From the NCBI RefSeq assembly GCF_029850875.1, contig NZ_JAOVAM010000005.1, forward strand, positions 62,001-126,000: DNA of 64,000 bases, written 5' to 3'. Positions within the stretch are counted from its first letter, which is position 1. Each line of letters opens with the position of its first letter. This stretch comes from Rothia similimucilaginosa. Its GTDB lineage: Bacteria; Actinomycetota; Actinomycetes; Actinomycetales; Micrococcaceae. This document shows positions 50,293-58,920 of the stretch, piece after piece. Below the pieces are notes generated by a model. The model was not told where the DNA came from. It worked only from the letters and a program-made list of their open reading frames with translations, and did not search any database. Made by a program: the position numbers and the translations under genes.

Positions 50293-52020
50293 ATGGCACT
50301 CGTCTTCAACCCGCCGCCCAACTGGCCCGCTCCTCCTGCCGGATGGGCCCCCACTCCCACGTGGCGTCCTGACCCCGCGTGGGGTCCCGTTCCTGAAGGC
50401 TGGCAGCTGTGGGTCGAAGAGCCCGAGCCCGAACCCATTCAGGTTGAAGAGGCCACTATTGAGCCACTGATTCCCAAGGAGCCCGCTGCTGAGGCAGCTC
50501 CCGCTGCGCAGGTTGTAGAGGCACCCGCGGCTGAGTCAGCTGAGGATTCCTCCGGGTCCAAGCCGATGCGTCACCTGACTCAGGTTCCGCTGGCCGGTGT
50601 CACTCTGCCCGAGCAGGTTCTCGCATCCCAGTCTTCCGCACTGTCCGATCCCGCTGTTTCTGAGCCGGTTGTTTCCGAACCTGTTGCAGAGCCCGCTGCT
50701 GAGGCTGTTGAAGCTCCCGTAGTACCGGCTGTTTCTGAGCCCGCTATTGCTGAGCCCGTCGCCGAGGTTACTCCCGAGGTACCGGCGGCAGCTGAACCGG
50801 TTGCTGAGGGTCCCGTAGCTGAGGTTCCCGCCTCCACCGAAGAGGCTGCCCACACCATCGAGAGCTCCCCGCTGGTTAAGTTCCACACTCCGGAAACCGA
50901 ACGTACCGTGAACCTGTCTGAGCGACCCGGACAGAACGCGCAGGGCGACCAGAACGCGGCGTTCATCCCGGCGGGTCAGGTACCGAATGGTTTCCACCCG
51001 AACCAGGCTGATGGTTTCCAGGGCCAGAACTTCCAGGGTGGCCAGAACGTCCAGGGCAGTCAGTATCAAAACAACCCCTACCAGGGTCAGCCGTACAACG
51101 CTCAGCAGCCCTACGCGGGTCAGGTGTCTGGTCAGGACCAGGCAACCGTGGCACTGAGCAACCCCTACGGTACCGAGCCCGCAGCTCAGGGCAAGGACAA
51201 CTCCCAGAAGAAGGGCCTGTTCTCCGGCACCAAGATTTGGGGTGTTATCGGTGGTGTGCTGGCTCTGCTGATTGTTATCATCCTGGCGATTGTCATGCTG
51301 GTTCCGCGTGGCGGCTCGACACCCACCTCCGATTCTTCCAAGTCGGCGAGCACAGCGGTTACTTCCTCTGAGGCATCATCCCCTGAGGCTTCTTCCGCAG
51401 CGCCGGTCGCTGCTGCTGAAGCGAAGATGCCCGAGGGTGAGTTCAAGGAATACAAGAAGACCATCACCGACAACAAGGACACCATCGAGATTGAGAAGCT
51501 CAAGGGCGATGTGTCCACAGGCCTGCTCTACTACGAGTTCAAGTCCGCAGATGGTGTGGTTAACGCCTTCATCTCTAGCCGTGATGAGAAGGGCAACAAC
51601 AGCGCAGGTGTGAGCGTTATCGACTCGACCCGCGACGGCAAGGACCTCAAGGGCACCGCATGGATTGACGCGAGCGGCCACTCCACCCCCACCCGTAAGC
51701 TGGAACTGACCGGTAAGGGCGAATGGACCATTCGCGTCTACGATGCAGACTCCGCACCCCACTACAAGAAGGGTGAGAAGTTCCAGAGCACCATGAACCA
51801 CTACGCTTTCACCTACGAAGGCACCGAGGCGACTATGGAGTTCCAGACCAGCGGCCCGACCAGCCGCGGCTTCAGCGTTCTGAACGCAACTAAGAACGAC
51901 CCGTTCTTCTCCTCGACCATGTCGCCTGTGAAGGGCAGCATACAGTGGGTTCAGAACAACAAGAGCTACCTGCAGGTTCGTACCGACTCCGCAATTATTT
52001 GGAGCATCGGCACTAACTAG
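50293..52020 (+). CDS. Single-span envelope protein with a Pro/Ala/Glu-rich cytoplasmic region
   Basis: A 575-residue protein. The N-terminus has the actinobacterial FNPPPNWPAPPAGWAPTPTW and PDPAWGPVPEGWQLW motif. It is followed by ~150 residues rich in Ala, Pro, Glu and Val (EPVAEP-type repeats) and then a Gln/Asn/Gly-rich stretch with FQGQNFQGGQNVQGSQYQ repeats. One membrane span (about residues 317-340, GVIGGVLALLIVIILAIVMLV) is followed by a Ser/Ala-rich linker and a ~190-residue extracytoplasmic domain of beta character. ATG 50293 lies behind GAAAGG, spaced 11 bases; a GTG at 50260 is less likely. Function unknown. The low-complexity region may extend through the cell wall or hold partner proteins. 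Confidence 0.78.
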   Translation: MALVFNPPPNWPAPPAGWAPTPTWRPDPAWGPVPEGWQLWVEEPEPEPIQVEEATIEPLIPKEPAAEAAPAAQVVEAPAAESAEDSSGSKPMRHLTQVPLAGVTLPEQVLASQSSALSDPAVSEPVVSEPVAEPAAEAVEAPVVPAVSEPAIAEPVAEVTPEVPAAAEPVAEGPVAEVPASTEEAAHTIESSPLVKFHTPETERTVNLSERPGQNAQGDQNAAFIPAGQVPNGFHPNQADGFQGQNFQGGQNVQGSQYQNNPYQGQPYNAQQPYAGQVSGQDQATVALSNPYGTEPAAQGKDNSQKKGLFSGTKIWGVIGGVLALLIVIILAIVMLVPRGGSTPTSDSSKSASTAVTSSEASSPEASSAAPVAAAEAKMPEGEFKEYKKTITDNKDTIEIEKLKGDVSTGLLYYEFKSADGVVNAFISSRDEKGNNSAGVSVIDSTRDGKDLKGTAWIDASGHSTPTRKLELTGKGEWTIRVYDADSAPHYKKGEKFQSTMNHYAFTYEGTEATMEFQTSGPTSRGFSVLNATKNDPFFSSTMSPVKGSIQWVQNNKSYLQVRTDSAIIWSIGTN

Positions 52021-52049
52021 TGGCTTGGCTGACTAGATCAACAGGCTGG

Positions 52050-52098
52050 GTATAAAAGTATCCCCCGCATCCGAATAGGTGCGGGGGATACTTTATAC
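52050..52098 (+). terminator. Terminator after the Pro-rich envelope protein gene
   Basis: Arms 52050-52069 and 52080-52098 pair over about 19 positions. A partial second copy of the arm (TATACTGGGATACTTTTATG) follows at about 52110. Confidence 0.85.
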
Positions 52099-52192
52099 CG
52101 GAATATTTATATACTGGGATACTTTTATGCCCGGAGTCTATGCTCTGAGGTTCTGTCGGATGGGCTTACGCCCCTGCTGGATGCGCCCGCCG

Positions 52193-52255
52193 CCGTGAGC
52201 GGGCAGCAACCGTGAGCGGGCAGCAACCGTGAGCAGGTAGCCGCCGTGAGCAGGC
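52193..52255. repeat. Short tandem repeat (about 17-bp unit, roughly four copies)
   Basis: CCGTGAGCGGGCAGCAA is repeated in tandem with decay in the later copies (CCGTGAGCAGGTAGCCG, CCGTGAGCAGGCGG). It ends next to the stop of the glycosyltransferase gene, between convergent genes. Confidence 0.75.
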
Positions 52256-52262
52256 GGTTTCT

Positions 52263-53729
52263 TTAGCGGGAGTACTTCGCCTCTGCCAGTTCGGCACCTG
52301 CGGCGTATGCCGCACGTTCCACCAGCTGACGATTCGCCAGGTACACGAAGAACGTCACCAGGATGAACAGGTACATCAGCTGGTACGGCATAGTGCCAGC
52401 CATCAGGCCCAGGGATCCCTCGGGCACCATCAGAATCTGATCCGAGTTGAAGTGCGGGGAGAGCGCCAGCACAATCCAGAACGGTGAAATGTACATACCC
52501 ACCAGCGCCGCAGTCGCCAAGATAACAGCCAGCGTGAAGACGAAGGAGCTGACCCGCTGGTACATGAGCGGGAAGATTTCCATGACCACGGCGGCGAGCA
52601 TCAGCGGGTACCAGGTGTTGTGGTGCGACCAGCTGATCGGCGAAATCTGCAGCATCATGAACGCGGTCAGCGCCAGCTGCGCCATGAGCGCGCGGGCACG
52701 AATCAGCGGAACCAACAGAACCGCCGTAACCAGCACAATCAGCAGGGTCAACGCCACCTGCACCACCGACAGGGCGGTAGCCGTCAGATGATGCTGCAGG
52801 CCCGCATGGGTCAACGTACCCATAATTGACACATTATCAAAGTAGCTGAACCAGCCCACACGCGAAGTATCACGCACCGCGTGGAACCAGAACGTCAGCG
52901 ACTCCTCCCGAATCACTAGGAAGCCGATACCCACGGTCGCGGCGAAGCTAGCACCCAGGGTCGCGATGCCCTTCCAGTCCTTACGCATGAGCAGCAGCAG
53001 ACCGAACGCGAGCGGGGTCAGCTTAATACCCGCCGCAATACCCAGCAGCACGCCGCGCGGAATGCGGGTTGCCGGACGCATAAAATCAGCGAGAATCAGC
53101 ACTAAAATGATGGCGTTAATCTGCCCGAAATGCGTGGTCAAACGCCACGGGCCGCACATCCAAATAAGCGCCGCAATCAGCGACACCATACCCCAATGAC
53201 CCAGGTGCTTCTGCAACGGCAAACGCCACGAGTGGCTCCGCGCGTAGGAGTACAGCAGGTACGCGCACCAGTAGCAGAGCGCACAAATAATGGCGGTAAT
53301 CAGCAGCATGCTCTGTGGCTCGGTGAGGAACGCGAGCGGGTAGAAGAGCAGCGCCGCAAACGGCGGGTAGGTAAATGGCAGGCCGCGCGTGCGGAAGGTG
53401 TACAGCTGGTAGCCGTCCGGGCCGTCCGCGAGGGAGACAGCGCCCAGGCGGTACACGTAAATATCGTCGGCCGCCGCGTGCGTCACGTAGTCGAAGGCGT
53501 AGAGGGCAACCAGGATGAACAGCAGGTGCGCCCAGAGAGCGCCGCTGCGCATGCCGGGGATGCGGTCAAAGAAGCCTGGACGCGCAGGTTTTGTGGGCTC
53601 TGCGGCAGGCTCCGCACGTTCTACAGTGCTTTTAGCAGCCGGTTCCGCAACCGCGAAATATGCCGAAGCCCACGGGATTATAGACGCTACCGCCTCGGCG
53701 TTCTTCTCGCGATTCTTCTCGCGGCTCAC
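52263..53729 (-). CDS. GT87/DUF2029-family polyprenyl-phosphate-dependent glycosyltransferase, copy 2
   Basis: A 488-residue GT-C-type membrane enzyme with about ten spans. YDYVTHAAADDIYVYRLGAVSLADGPD holds the acidic loop after span 1, and LPFTYPPFAALLFYPLAFL is the family signature. RIPRGVLLGIAAGIKLTPLAFGLLLLMRKDWKG and ISPISWSHHNTWYPLML are further conserved blocks. Members transfer mannose or arabinose from polyprenyl phosphate in the mycobacterial-type cell envelope (PimE is an example). GTG 53729 overlaps the upstream stop as GTGA, so it is coupled to the paralogue. The N-terminal ~55 residues are a hydrophilic extension. Confidence 0.88.
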   Translation of the reverse strand: MSREKNREKNAEAVASIIPWASAYFAVAEPAAKSTVERAEPAAEPTKPARPGFFDRIPGMRSGALWAHLLFILVALYAFDYVTHAAADDIYVYRLGAVSLADGPDGYQLYTFRTRGLPFTYPPFAALLFYPLAFLTEPQSMLLITAIICALCYWCAYLLYSYARSHSWRLPLQKHLGHWGMVSLIAALIWMCGPWRLTTHFGQINAIILVLILADFMRPATRIPRGVLLGIAAGIKLTPLAFGLLLLMRKDWKGIATLGASFAATVGIGFLVIREESLTFWFHAVRDTSRVGWFSYFDNVSIMGTLTHAGLQHHLTATALSVVQVALTLLIVLVTAVLLVPLIRARALMAQLALTAFMMLQISPISWSHHNTWYPLMLAAVVMEIFPLMYQRVSSFVFTLAVILATAALVGMYISPFWIVLALSPHFNSDQILMVPEGSLGLMAGTMPYQLMYLFILVTFFVYLANRQLVERAAYAAGAELAEAKYSR

Positions 53730-55087
53730 GCGGTTGCCTCCCGAGAAGTAGTAGCCGCGTATTCAGATACAACGGCACGAGCACCCCACCAGCCCAGGGG
53801 CGCATCGCTTTCGGCTGGTTCAACCGGAGCGCCACGCACCGGCGCACTCAGTGCGGCAACCGACCAGAACATGACCGTAGCCCACAAGGCAAAGGATGGA
53901 AAACCACCAATAGCTACGCCGGGCCCCCATAGGAATTCCAAGCCATTCATATCTAGCTGGGTGATACTGCCGATAATACGCGGTGAAATATACAGGCCCA
54001 CACCGGCCACCCACGCCAGCACGCACGCAATTTTTTGTGCCGCGGAGGGAAGATACACCATAAAGGTGGGGAATGCGTCTAGGATAAGGGCTGCCAGCAG
54101 TAGCGGCAGGAGAACATTGTGATGCGACCAGCTAATCGGTGAAAGTGCCACCATAAGAGTGCCGGTCACGGCCACCTGTGCAAGGGTTTTGCCGCGGCGT
54201 TCAAGCTGGTAGAGCAACACGGCAACCAGGGCAATGCTGAGCGCGGCCAGGGCGTAGAAGCCGAGCTTGAGGGCTGTGCCCTTCAGACCGAAGTGCATGA
54301 GCCAACCCTGGATGGAAATATTATCCACGAAGTTAATGTCGCCCACGCGGGAGGGGTCAGAGATTGCTGAGAACCAGAATTGGGGAGCCTCATTCGGCAA
54401 AAGGATAAAACCGACCGCAATTGTTGCCAGGAAGGTGGCGCCTAAGGCCGCGATGCCCTTCCAGTCGCGGCGCACCAACAGGATAAGGCCGAAGACCAGC
54501 GGAGTAAGCTTTAAGCCACCCGCAATACCGACGAGCACACCGCGCGGCACGCGGGTTGCCGGACGCACAAAATCGGCAAGAATCAGCGCCATAATGAGCG
54601 GATTAATCTGCATGAGGTCAAAAGTACGTCGCCACGGGCCGCACAGCATCACCACGATGGTCAAGGCAGCGATAGTTCCGGTACGACCGAGGCGACCCTG
54701 CAGGGGTAACGCACGACCGGAAGTCTGGGCATAGTTATAGATAGTGGCCGAAAGCCACCAAGCGGCGGCCGTGGTTCCCAGCACCATAATGGCTTTGCCT
54801 ACCTCAAGCGGCAGGAACGCAAAGGGCAGGAAGACTAGAGCCGCAAACGGCGGATAGGTAAAGGGGAGCTTCAACACCCCAATTTCAATAAATGCTGGCG
54901 CGTATAAATCCTTGGTAAACCCCTCATTGTCGAAGATGGTCATGGCACCCATGCGGTATATGGAAAAGTCCAGACCGCCGAAGGGGTTAATAAGGATTTC
55001 AAAGAGGTAACCGCACACCACCATGAGGATGAGTGCCACAATAGCGATTTTTCCCCAGATGGGGGTGGTGGAGTCAGTCCTTGTCAC
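53726..55087 (-). CDS. GT87/DUF2029-family glycosyltransferase, copy 1
   Basis: A 453-residue paralogue of the downstream gene with the same blocks: GGLDFSIYRMGAMTIFD in the first external loop, LPFTYPPFAALVFLPFAFL, RVPRGVLVGIAGGLKLTPLVFGLILLVRRDWKG and LSPISWSHHNVLLPLLL. About ten spans, GT-C fold expected. It acts on the outer face of the membrane, using a polyprenyl-phosphate sugar. A 4-bp overlap joins it to copy 2; the pair likely add successive sugars to the same glycolipid or polymer. Confidence 0.88.
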   Translation of the reverse strand: MTRTDSTTPIWGKIAIVALILMVVCGYLFEILINPFGGLDFSIYRMGAMTIFDNEGFTKDLYAPAFIEIGVLKLPFTYPPFAALVFLPFAFLPLEVGKAIMVLGTTAAAWWLSATIYNYAQTSGRALPLQGRLGRTGTIAALTIVVMLCGPWRRTFDLMQINPLIMALILADFVRPATRVPRGVLVGIAGGLKLTPLVFGLILLVRRDWKGIAALGATFLATIAVGFILLPNEAPQFWFSAISDPSRVGDINFVDNISIQGWLMHFGLKGTALKLGFYALAALSIALVAVLLYQLERRGKTLAQVAVTGTLMVALSPISWSHHNVLLPLLLAALILDAFPTFMVYLPSAAQKIACVLAWVAGVGLYISPRIIGSITQLDMNGLEFLWGPGVAIGGFPSFALWATVMFWSVAALSAPVRGAPVEPAESDAPLGWWGARAVVSEYAATTSREATA

Positions 55088-55403
55088 GAGGTGCTTGTCC
55101 TTACCTTGGTACCGGCGGATGCGCGCATAAGGTGGGCGGGCATCTGATTTTGGAATCCTAATAGTTTATCGCGCGCACCTGTGAAAGGTGCATTGGGGAG
55201 AAGATTCGCAGGGGAAGAATCAGTTGAGCGCACAAGCACAACTATCACGGTATGAGCCGCCTTCATATGCACGTCATGTCTTCAAAATTGGTACTACCCG
55301 GGCAATATAATGGGCTTATTGGCACCCGCCCCAATGCAGGGGTACCGGGTGCCGACCCGCACACCGACGTCCACGAACAACCAGCAGTGAAAGCAGTGAT
55401 CAC
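55088..55403. other. Divergent promoter region between GT87 copy 1 and the nitrite reductase fusion
   Basis: TATAAT at 55306-55311 is a good -10 for the plus-strand gene, but no matching -35 at normal spacing is clear, so an activator may be used. A GGCACCCGCC...GGTACCGGGTGCC segment near 55320-55355 can pair imperfectly. No FNR- or NarL-type site was evident. Confidence 0.45.
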
Positions 55404-58298
55404 GTGAGTGAACATCTCGGCACCCCACCCGAAGGTGAGAACACGAGCGGCAAGCCCGCAAGCGTCTCCGGAGGCGGCTCCTCCGGCCTGAGCATTGGCG
55501 CGCGTCCGGCTGATGTACCCGGCGGGAACCTCACCCCCGAAGAGATTGCACGCCGTGCATCCGGTCGCGGTACGTGGCATCGTCGCGCCTCCAAACCCGT
55601 CTCTTACTGGATGTTCACCCTTATCGGTGCGCTTCTGGTGCATAAGCTTATCCCGAATAGCGGCTGGCTGCTGGTGCACATTGTCACCCTCGGCCTGATT
55701 ACGAACTCGATCCTGATCTGGTCGCAGCACTTCACCGAAGCGCTCATGAAGATCAAAATCTCCGATGAAGCGCGCGGCACCCAGGTGCGCCGCATCTTCA
55801 TCCTGAACGCCGGTATTCTCGTGCTCATGGTCGGCATGATCGGTCAGCTGAGCGTGCCCGGACTCTACGCCGCCACCGTGGTTGGTGCACTCATTGTGGG
55901 CGCCATGGTCACGTGGCATGCCCTGTACCTGCTGAAGCAGATGCGCCAGGCTCTGCCTTCGCGGTTCGGTGTGACGATTCGCTTCTACATTGCGGCGGCG
56001 CTCATGCTGCCCCTCGGTGCGACGTTTGGCGCGATGATTGCATACCCGAACCTGAAGGGCACCCTGCACGCCCAGTTCCTGCTCGCGCACGAGGTCGTGA
56101 ACGTGCTCGGCTTCGTCGGTATTACCGTGGTGGGTACGCTGGTGACGTTCTGGCCGACTATGTTGCGCACGAAGATGGTTGATAAGGCGCTCACTTACAG
56201 CCTGCGCGCCCTGTACCTGATGTGCGGCGGCTTGGCGTTGTCACTTGTCGGATCAATATTCGGGATGCGCCCGCTCGCTGCCGCGGGCCTGGTCGTCTAC
56301 CTGGTCGGTCTGCTTATTGTTGCCTGGGTGATGGTACGTACCCTGCGCACCAAGCGCCCAACCGAGTACCCGCCGATGGGCGTCGGCATGGGCTTCCTCT
56401 GGCTGATTATTGGCGTGGCGGCCACCGCCTACATGGTGGCAACCACCCCGTTCGCCGTCATGGATATTCGTGCGGTCACCCCCATCTTCGTGGTGGGCTT
56501 TCTACTGCAGGTGCTGCTGGGTGCGATGAGCTACCTGCTGCCTCAGCTGATGGGTGGCGGCCCGGCGGTGGTGCGCGCCTCCAATAAGGAGTTCAGCCGT
56601 TTTGCTGCCGGTCGCGTGACCGCCGTGAATCTGGCGCTGCTGATCTTCATGATGCCCAGCTCCATGGTGGGCCAGTCCATTAAGATGGCGGTCGCCATCG
56701 TGGGTGCCCTAGCACTTATCGCCTTTATCCCGCTGATGGTGCGCGGCGTGAAGGCTTCCGTGAATACCCGCAAGGAAATGATGGCAGCACGCGCCCGCGG
56801 CGAGAAGCCCGTCTTCAATCAGGAGGCGCTGACCCCCGCACCCATCCCGCACACCAAGCAGAGCTTCCAGGCGGCACTCGCGGTTGCTATGGCGTTCCTG
56901 CTGGGCTTTGCGGTGAACCCGTCCGCATTGAACCTGCCGTCGGTTTCTTCGTCGGGTTCCGTGGCTGCGACCGGTCAGACCACCACCGTGCAGGTGAAGG
57001 CGACCAGCAACTACCGTTTCACCCCCGCCGAGGTCGAAGTACCCGCCGGTAACCGTCTGGTCGTTGAAGTCACCAACGACGATGAGGGCATGACCCACGA
57101 CCTAACTTTCGATAACGGCGCGACCACCGGCGTTATCAACCCTGGCGAGACGAAAACCGTTGATGCCGGCATCATTACCGCCGACCAGGAAGGCTACTGC
57201 TCCGTGGCGGGTCACCGCTCCCTGGGCATGGTGTTCAAGGTGAAGGCGACCGGTGCCTCCGCAAACCAGGTGGCACAGAATGGCCACAACCACGGTTCTG
57301 CGGGCGGCCACAACCATGCCGCGTCGGGTAGCACTCCGACCCTCATGACCGTTGCGAACAGCAAGATTGACATGTCCGCAGCACCCGGCAGCGGCTACAA
57401 GTACCGCAACCCAAACATCCCGGCACCGAACACCGCCGAGCGGGTGAACGGCAAGACCGTCCGCAAGGTCACCCTGGAAGTTGAGGAAGTCGACCGCGAG
57501 GTGGCGCCCGGCGTGACCGTTCACATGTGGACGTTCAACGGGCAGAACATGGCACCGATTCTGCGCGGCAAGGTCGGCGACATTTTTGAAATTACACTCA
57601 TCAATAACGGCACGATGGGCCACTCGCTGGACTTCCACGCGGGCATGGTCTCCCCCGATAACACGATGAAGACCATCGCCCCCGGTGAGCGTCTCGTCTA
57701 CCGTTTTGAGGCGAAGGGCGCCGGCATCTGGCTATACCACTGCGGTACCGCCCCGCTGAGCCTGCACATGACCCAGGGCATGTACGGTGCGGTCATTATT
57801 GACCCGGCGGACCTTGACCCGGTCGATCACGAGTATGTGATGGTTCAGGGTGAGGCGTACCTGCACGACACCGGAAAGACCGCCTCCGACGGCAATAAGC
57901 TGGCGGAGAACTCGCCGGAGCTGATTGCGGCGGGCACCCCCACGCTGACCATGTTCAACGGTCACGCAACCCAGTACAAGGCGAAGCCGCTGCAGGTGAA
58001 GAAGGGTGAGCGTATCCGTATTTGGGTGATGGTTGCAGGCCCGAACCTGGGCACGAGCTTCCACGTGGTCGGTTCGCAGTTCGACACGGTTTACAAGGAG
58101 GGCGGCTACCTGATGCGCCGCGGTGTGGATGCGTTCGGTAGCCGTGACGGTCACAGCCAAGCACTGGGTTTGGCGCCCGCTCAGGGTGGCTTCGTGGAGA
58201 TGCAGTTCTTGGAGTCTGGCACGTACACGTTTGTGAACCACTCCTTCTCGGAGATGGAACGCGGTGCCGCCGGCAAGATTGTGGTGACCGACCGCTAG
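55404..58298 (+). CDS. Membrane-anchored cupredoxin and copper nitrite reductase (NirK/AniA-type) fusion
   Basis: A 964-residue three-part protein that should reduce nitrite to nitric oxide outside the membrane. Residues ~60-460 form about ten spans, then another span at ~480-505. Residues ~515-620 are a cupredoxin with blue-copper ligands His (MTHDLTF, ~564), Cys (GYCSVAGH, ~598), His (~603) and Met. A His-rich linker (NGHNHGSAGGHNHAA) follows. Residues ~655-964 are NirK: HSLDFHAG (type-1/2 ligands and catalytic Asp), YHCGTAPLSLHMTQGMYG (type-1 Cys, His, Met), SFHVVG (catalytic His) and FVNHSF (type-2 His). All key copper residues are present. The start is GTG with a weak ribosome site. The cupredoxin is probably a built-in electron donor. 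Confidence 0.9.
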   Translation: MSEHLGTPPEGENTSGKPASVSGGGSSGLSIGARPADVPGGNLTPEEIARRASGRGTWHRRASKPVSYWMFTLIGALLVHKLIPNSGWLLVHIVTLGLITNSILIWSQHFTEALMKIKISDEARGTQVRRIFILNAGILVLMVGMIGQLSVPGLYAATVVGALIVGAMVTWHALYLLKQMRQALPSRFGVTIRFYIAAALMLPLGATFGAMIAYPNLKGTLHAQFLLAHEVVNVLGFVGITVVGTLVTFWPTMLRTKMVDKALTYSLRALYLMCGGLALSLVGSIFGMRPLAAAGLVVYLVGLLIVAWVMVRTLRTKRPTEYPPMGVGMGFLWLIIGVAATAYMVATTPFAVMDIRAVTPIFVVGFLLQVLLGAMSYLLPQLMGGGPAVVRASNKEFSRFAAGRVTAVNLALLIFMMPSSMVGQSIKMAVAIVGALALIAFIPLMVRGVKASVNTRKEMMAARARGEKPVFNQEALTPAPIPHTKQSFQAALAVAMAFLLGFAVNPSALNLPSVSSSGSVAATGQTTTVQVKATSNYRFTPAEVEVPAGNRLVVEVTNDDEGMTHDLTFDNGATTGVINPGETKTVDAGIITADQEGYCSVAGHRSLGMVFKVKATGASANQVAQNGHNHGSAGGHNHAASGSTPTLMTVANSKIDMSAAPGSGYKYRNPNIPAPNTAERVNGKTVRKVTLEVEEVDREVAPGVTVHMWTFNGQNMAPILRGKVGDIFEITLINNGTMGHSLDFHAGMVSPDNTMKTIAPGERLVYRFEAKGAGIWLYHCGTAPLSLHMTQGMYGAVIIDPADLDPVDHEYVMVQGEAYLHDTGKTASDGNKLAENSPELIAAGTPTLTMFNGHATQYKAKPLQVKKGERIRIWVMVAGPNLGTSFHVVGSQFDTVYKEGGYLMRRGVDAFGSRDGHSQALGLAPAQGGFVEMQFLESGTYTFVNHSFSEMERGAAGKIVVTDR

Positions 58299-58354
58299 TA
58301 GTGGCTACCCGCTAAACCCTCACGCTATGCGCTTCTAGCGCCCTGTAAGAGGTT

Positions 58355-58400
58355 GACCCCGCCCCGGTGCATCCTGTGAATGGATACGCCGAGCGGGGTC
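58355..58400 (+). terminator. Terminator after the nitrite reductase fusion gene
   Basis: GACCCCGC (58355-58362) pairs with GCGGGGTC (58393-58400), with an inner imperfect stem, followed by TTTCT. Confidence 0.7.
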
Positions 58401-58543
58401 TTTCTATGCCCGAACAGAGCGCCGGCACACACCCCGGTAAACAACCCGGCAGGAGCCTGCACGCGCATCGGCGAACTATGCTTTTAGCCTCATGGGTGGA
58501 CTTCTCTTAGCTAGGAGCGGGCATGGTGCGCTAGTCTATAGGA

Positions 58544-58732
58544 ATGGCAGATTGCACTTCGGGCGCCCCTTCCGAGCATAATGTTACGAGCGCTTCCAAC
58601 CACATTTCCGTTTTGGCGGACGAACAGGCTTCTTCTCGGCAGCGTAAAGCTTTCCTGCTTCGCTTTCTCGCCAGTTATAACCTGGGTCCGGGTTCTTCAG
58701 TCAAGCCTTCTGTGATGAGTTCCGGCCACTAA
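58544..58732 (+). CDS. Possible small protein of 62 residues
   Basis: Starts MADCTSGAPSEHNVTSAS and has an amphipathic basic stretch RQRKAFLLRFLASYNLG. Codon use (CGT, CGC, GGT, CTG) is like that of local genes, and the frame fills an otherwise empty 520-bp gap. There is no Shine-Dalgarno; TAGTCT lies 7-12 bases before the ATG, as in a leaderless transcript. No family was recognised. It may be spurious. Confidence 0.35.
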   Translation: MADCTSGAPSEHNVTSASNHISVLADEQASSRQRKAFLLRFLASYNLGPGSSVKPSVMSSGH

Positions 58733-58855
58733 ATTCATTTTTTTGAATAACCCACTACTCTATATAGCCGATAGAGAATATTCCCTTTTGTCTATAGTAA
58801 GCGGCTGACATCAGCCGCCATTCTCCTACTATTCACTTTTATATTTACTCTTAAC

Positions 58856-58901
58856 AGCGCGAGGCGCCGACCCCCATTCTCAGGGTTCGGCGCCTCGCGC
58901 T
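58856..58901. terminator. Hairpin between the small frame and the cytochrome P450 gene
   Basis: Perfect 15-bp arms 58856-58870 and 58887-58901, followed by TTTG on the plus strand, 20 bases from the P450 stop. A smaller GCGGCTGA/TCAGCCGC palindrome lies at about 58801-58818. Confidence 0.75.
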
Positions 58902-58920
58902 TTGTACGACTGGAGCGTGC

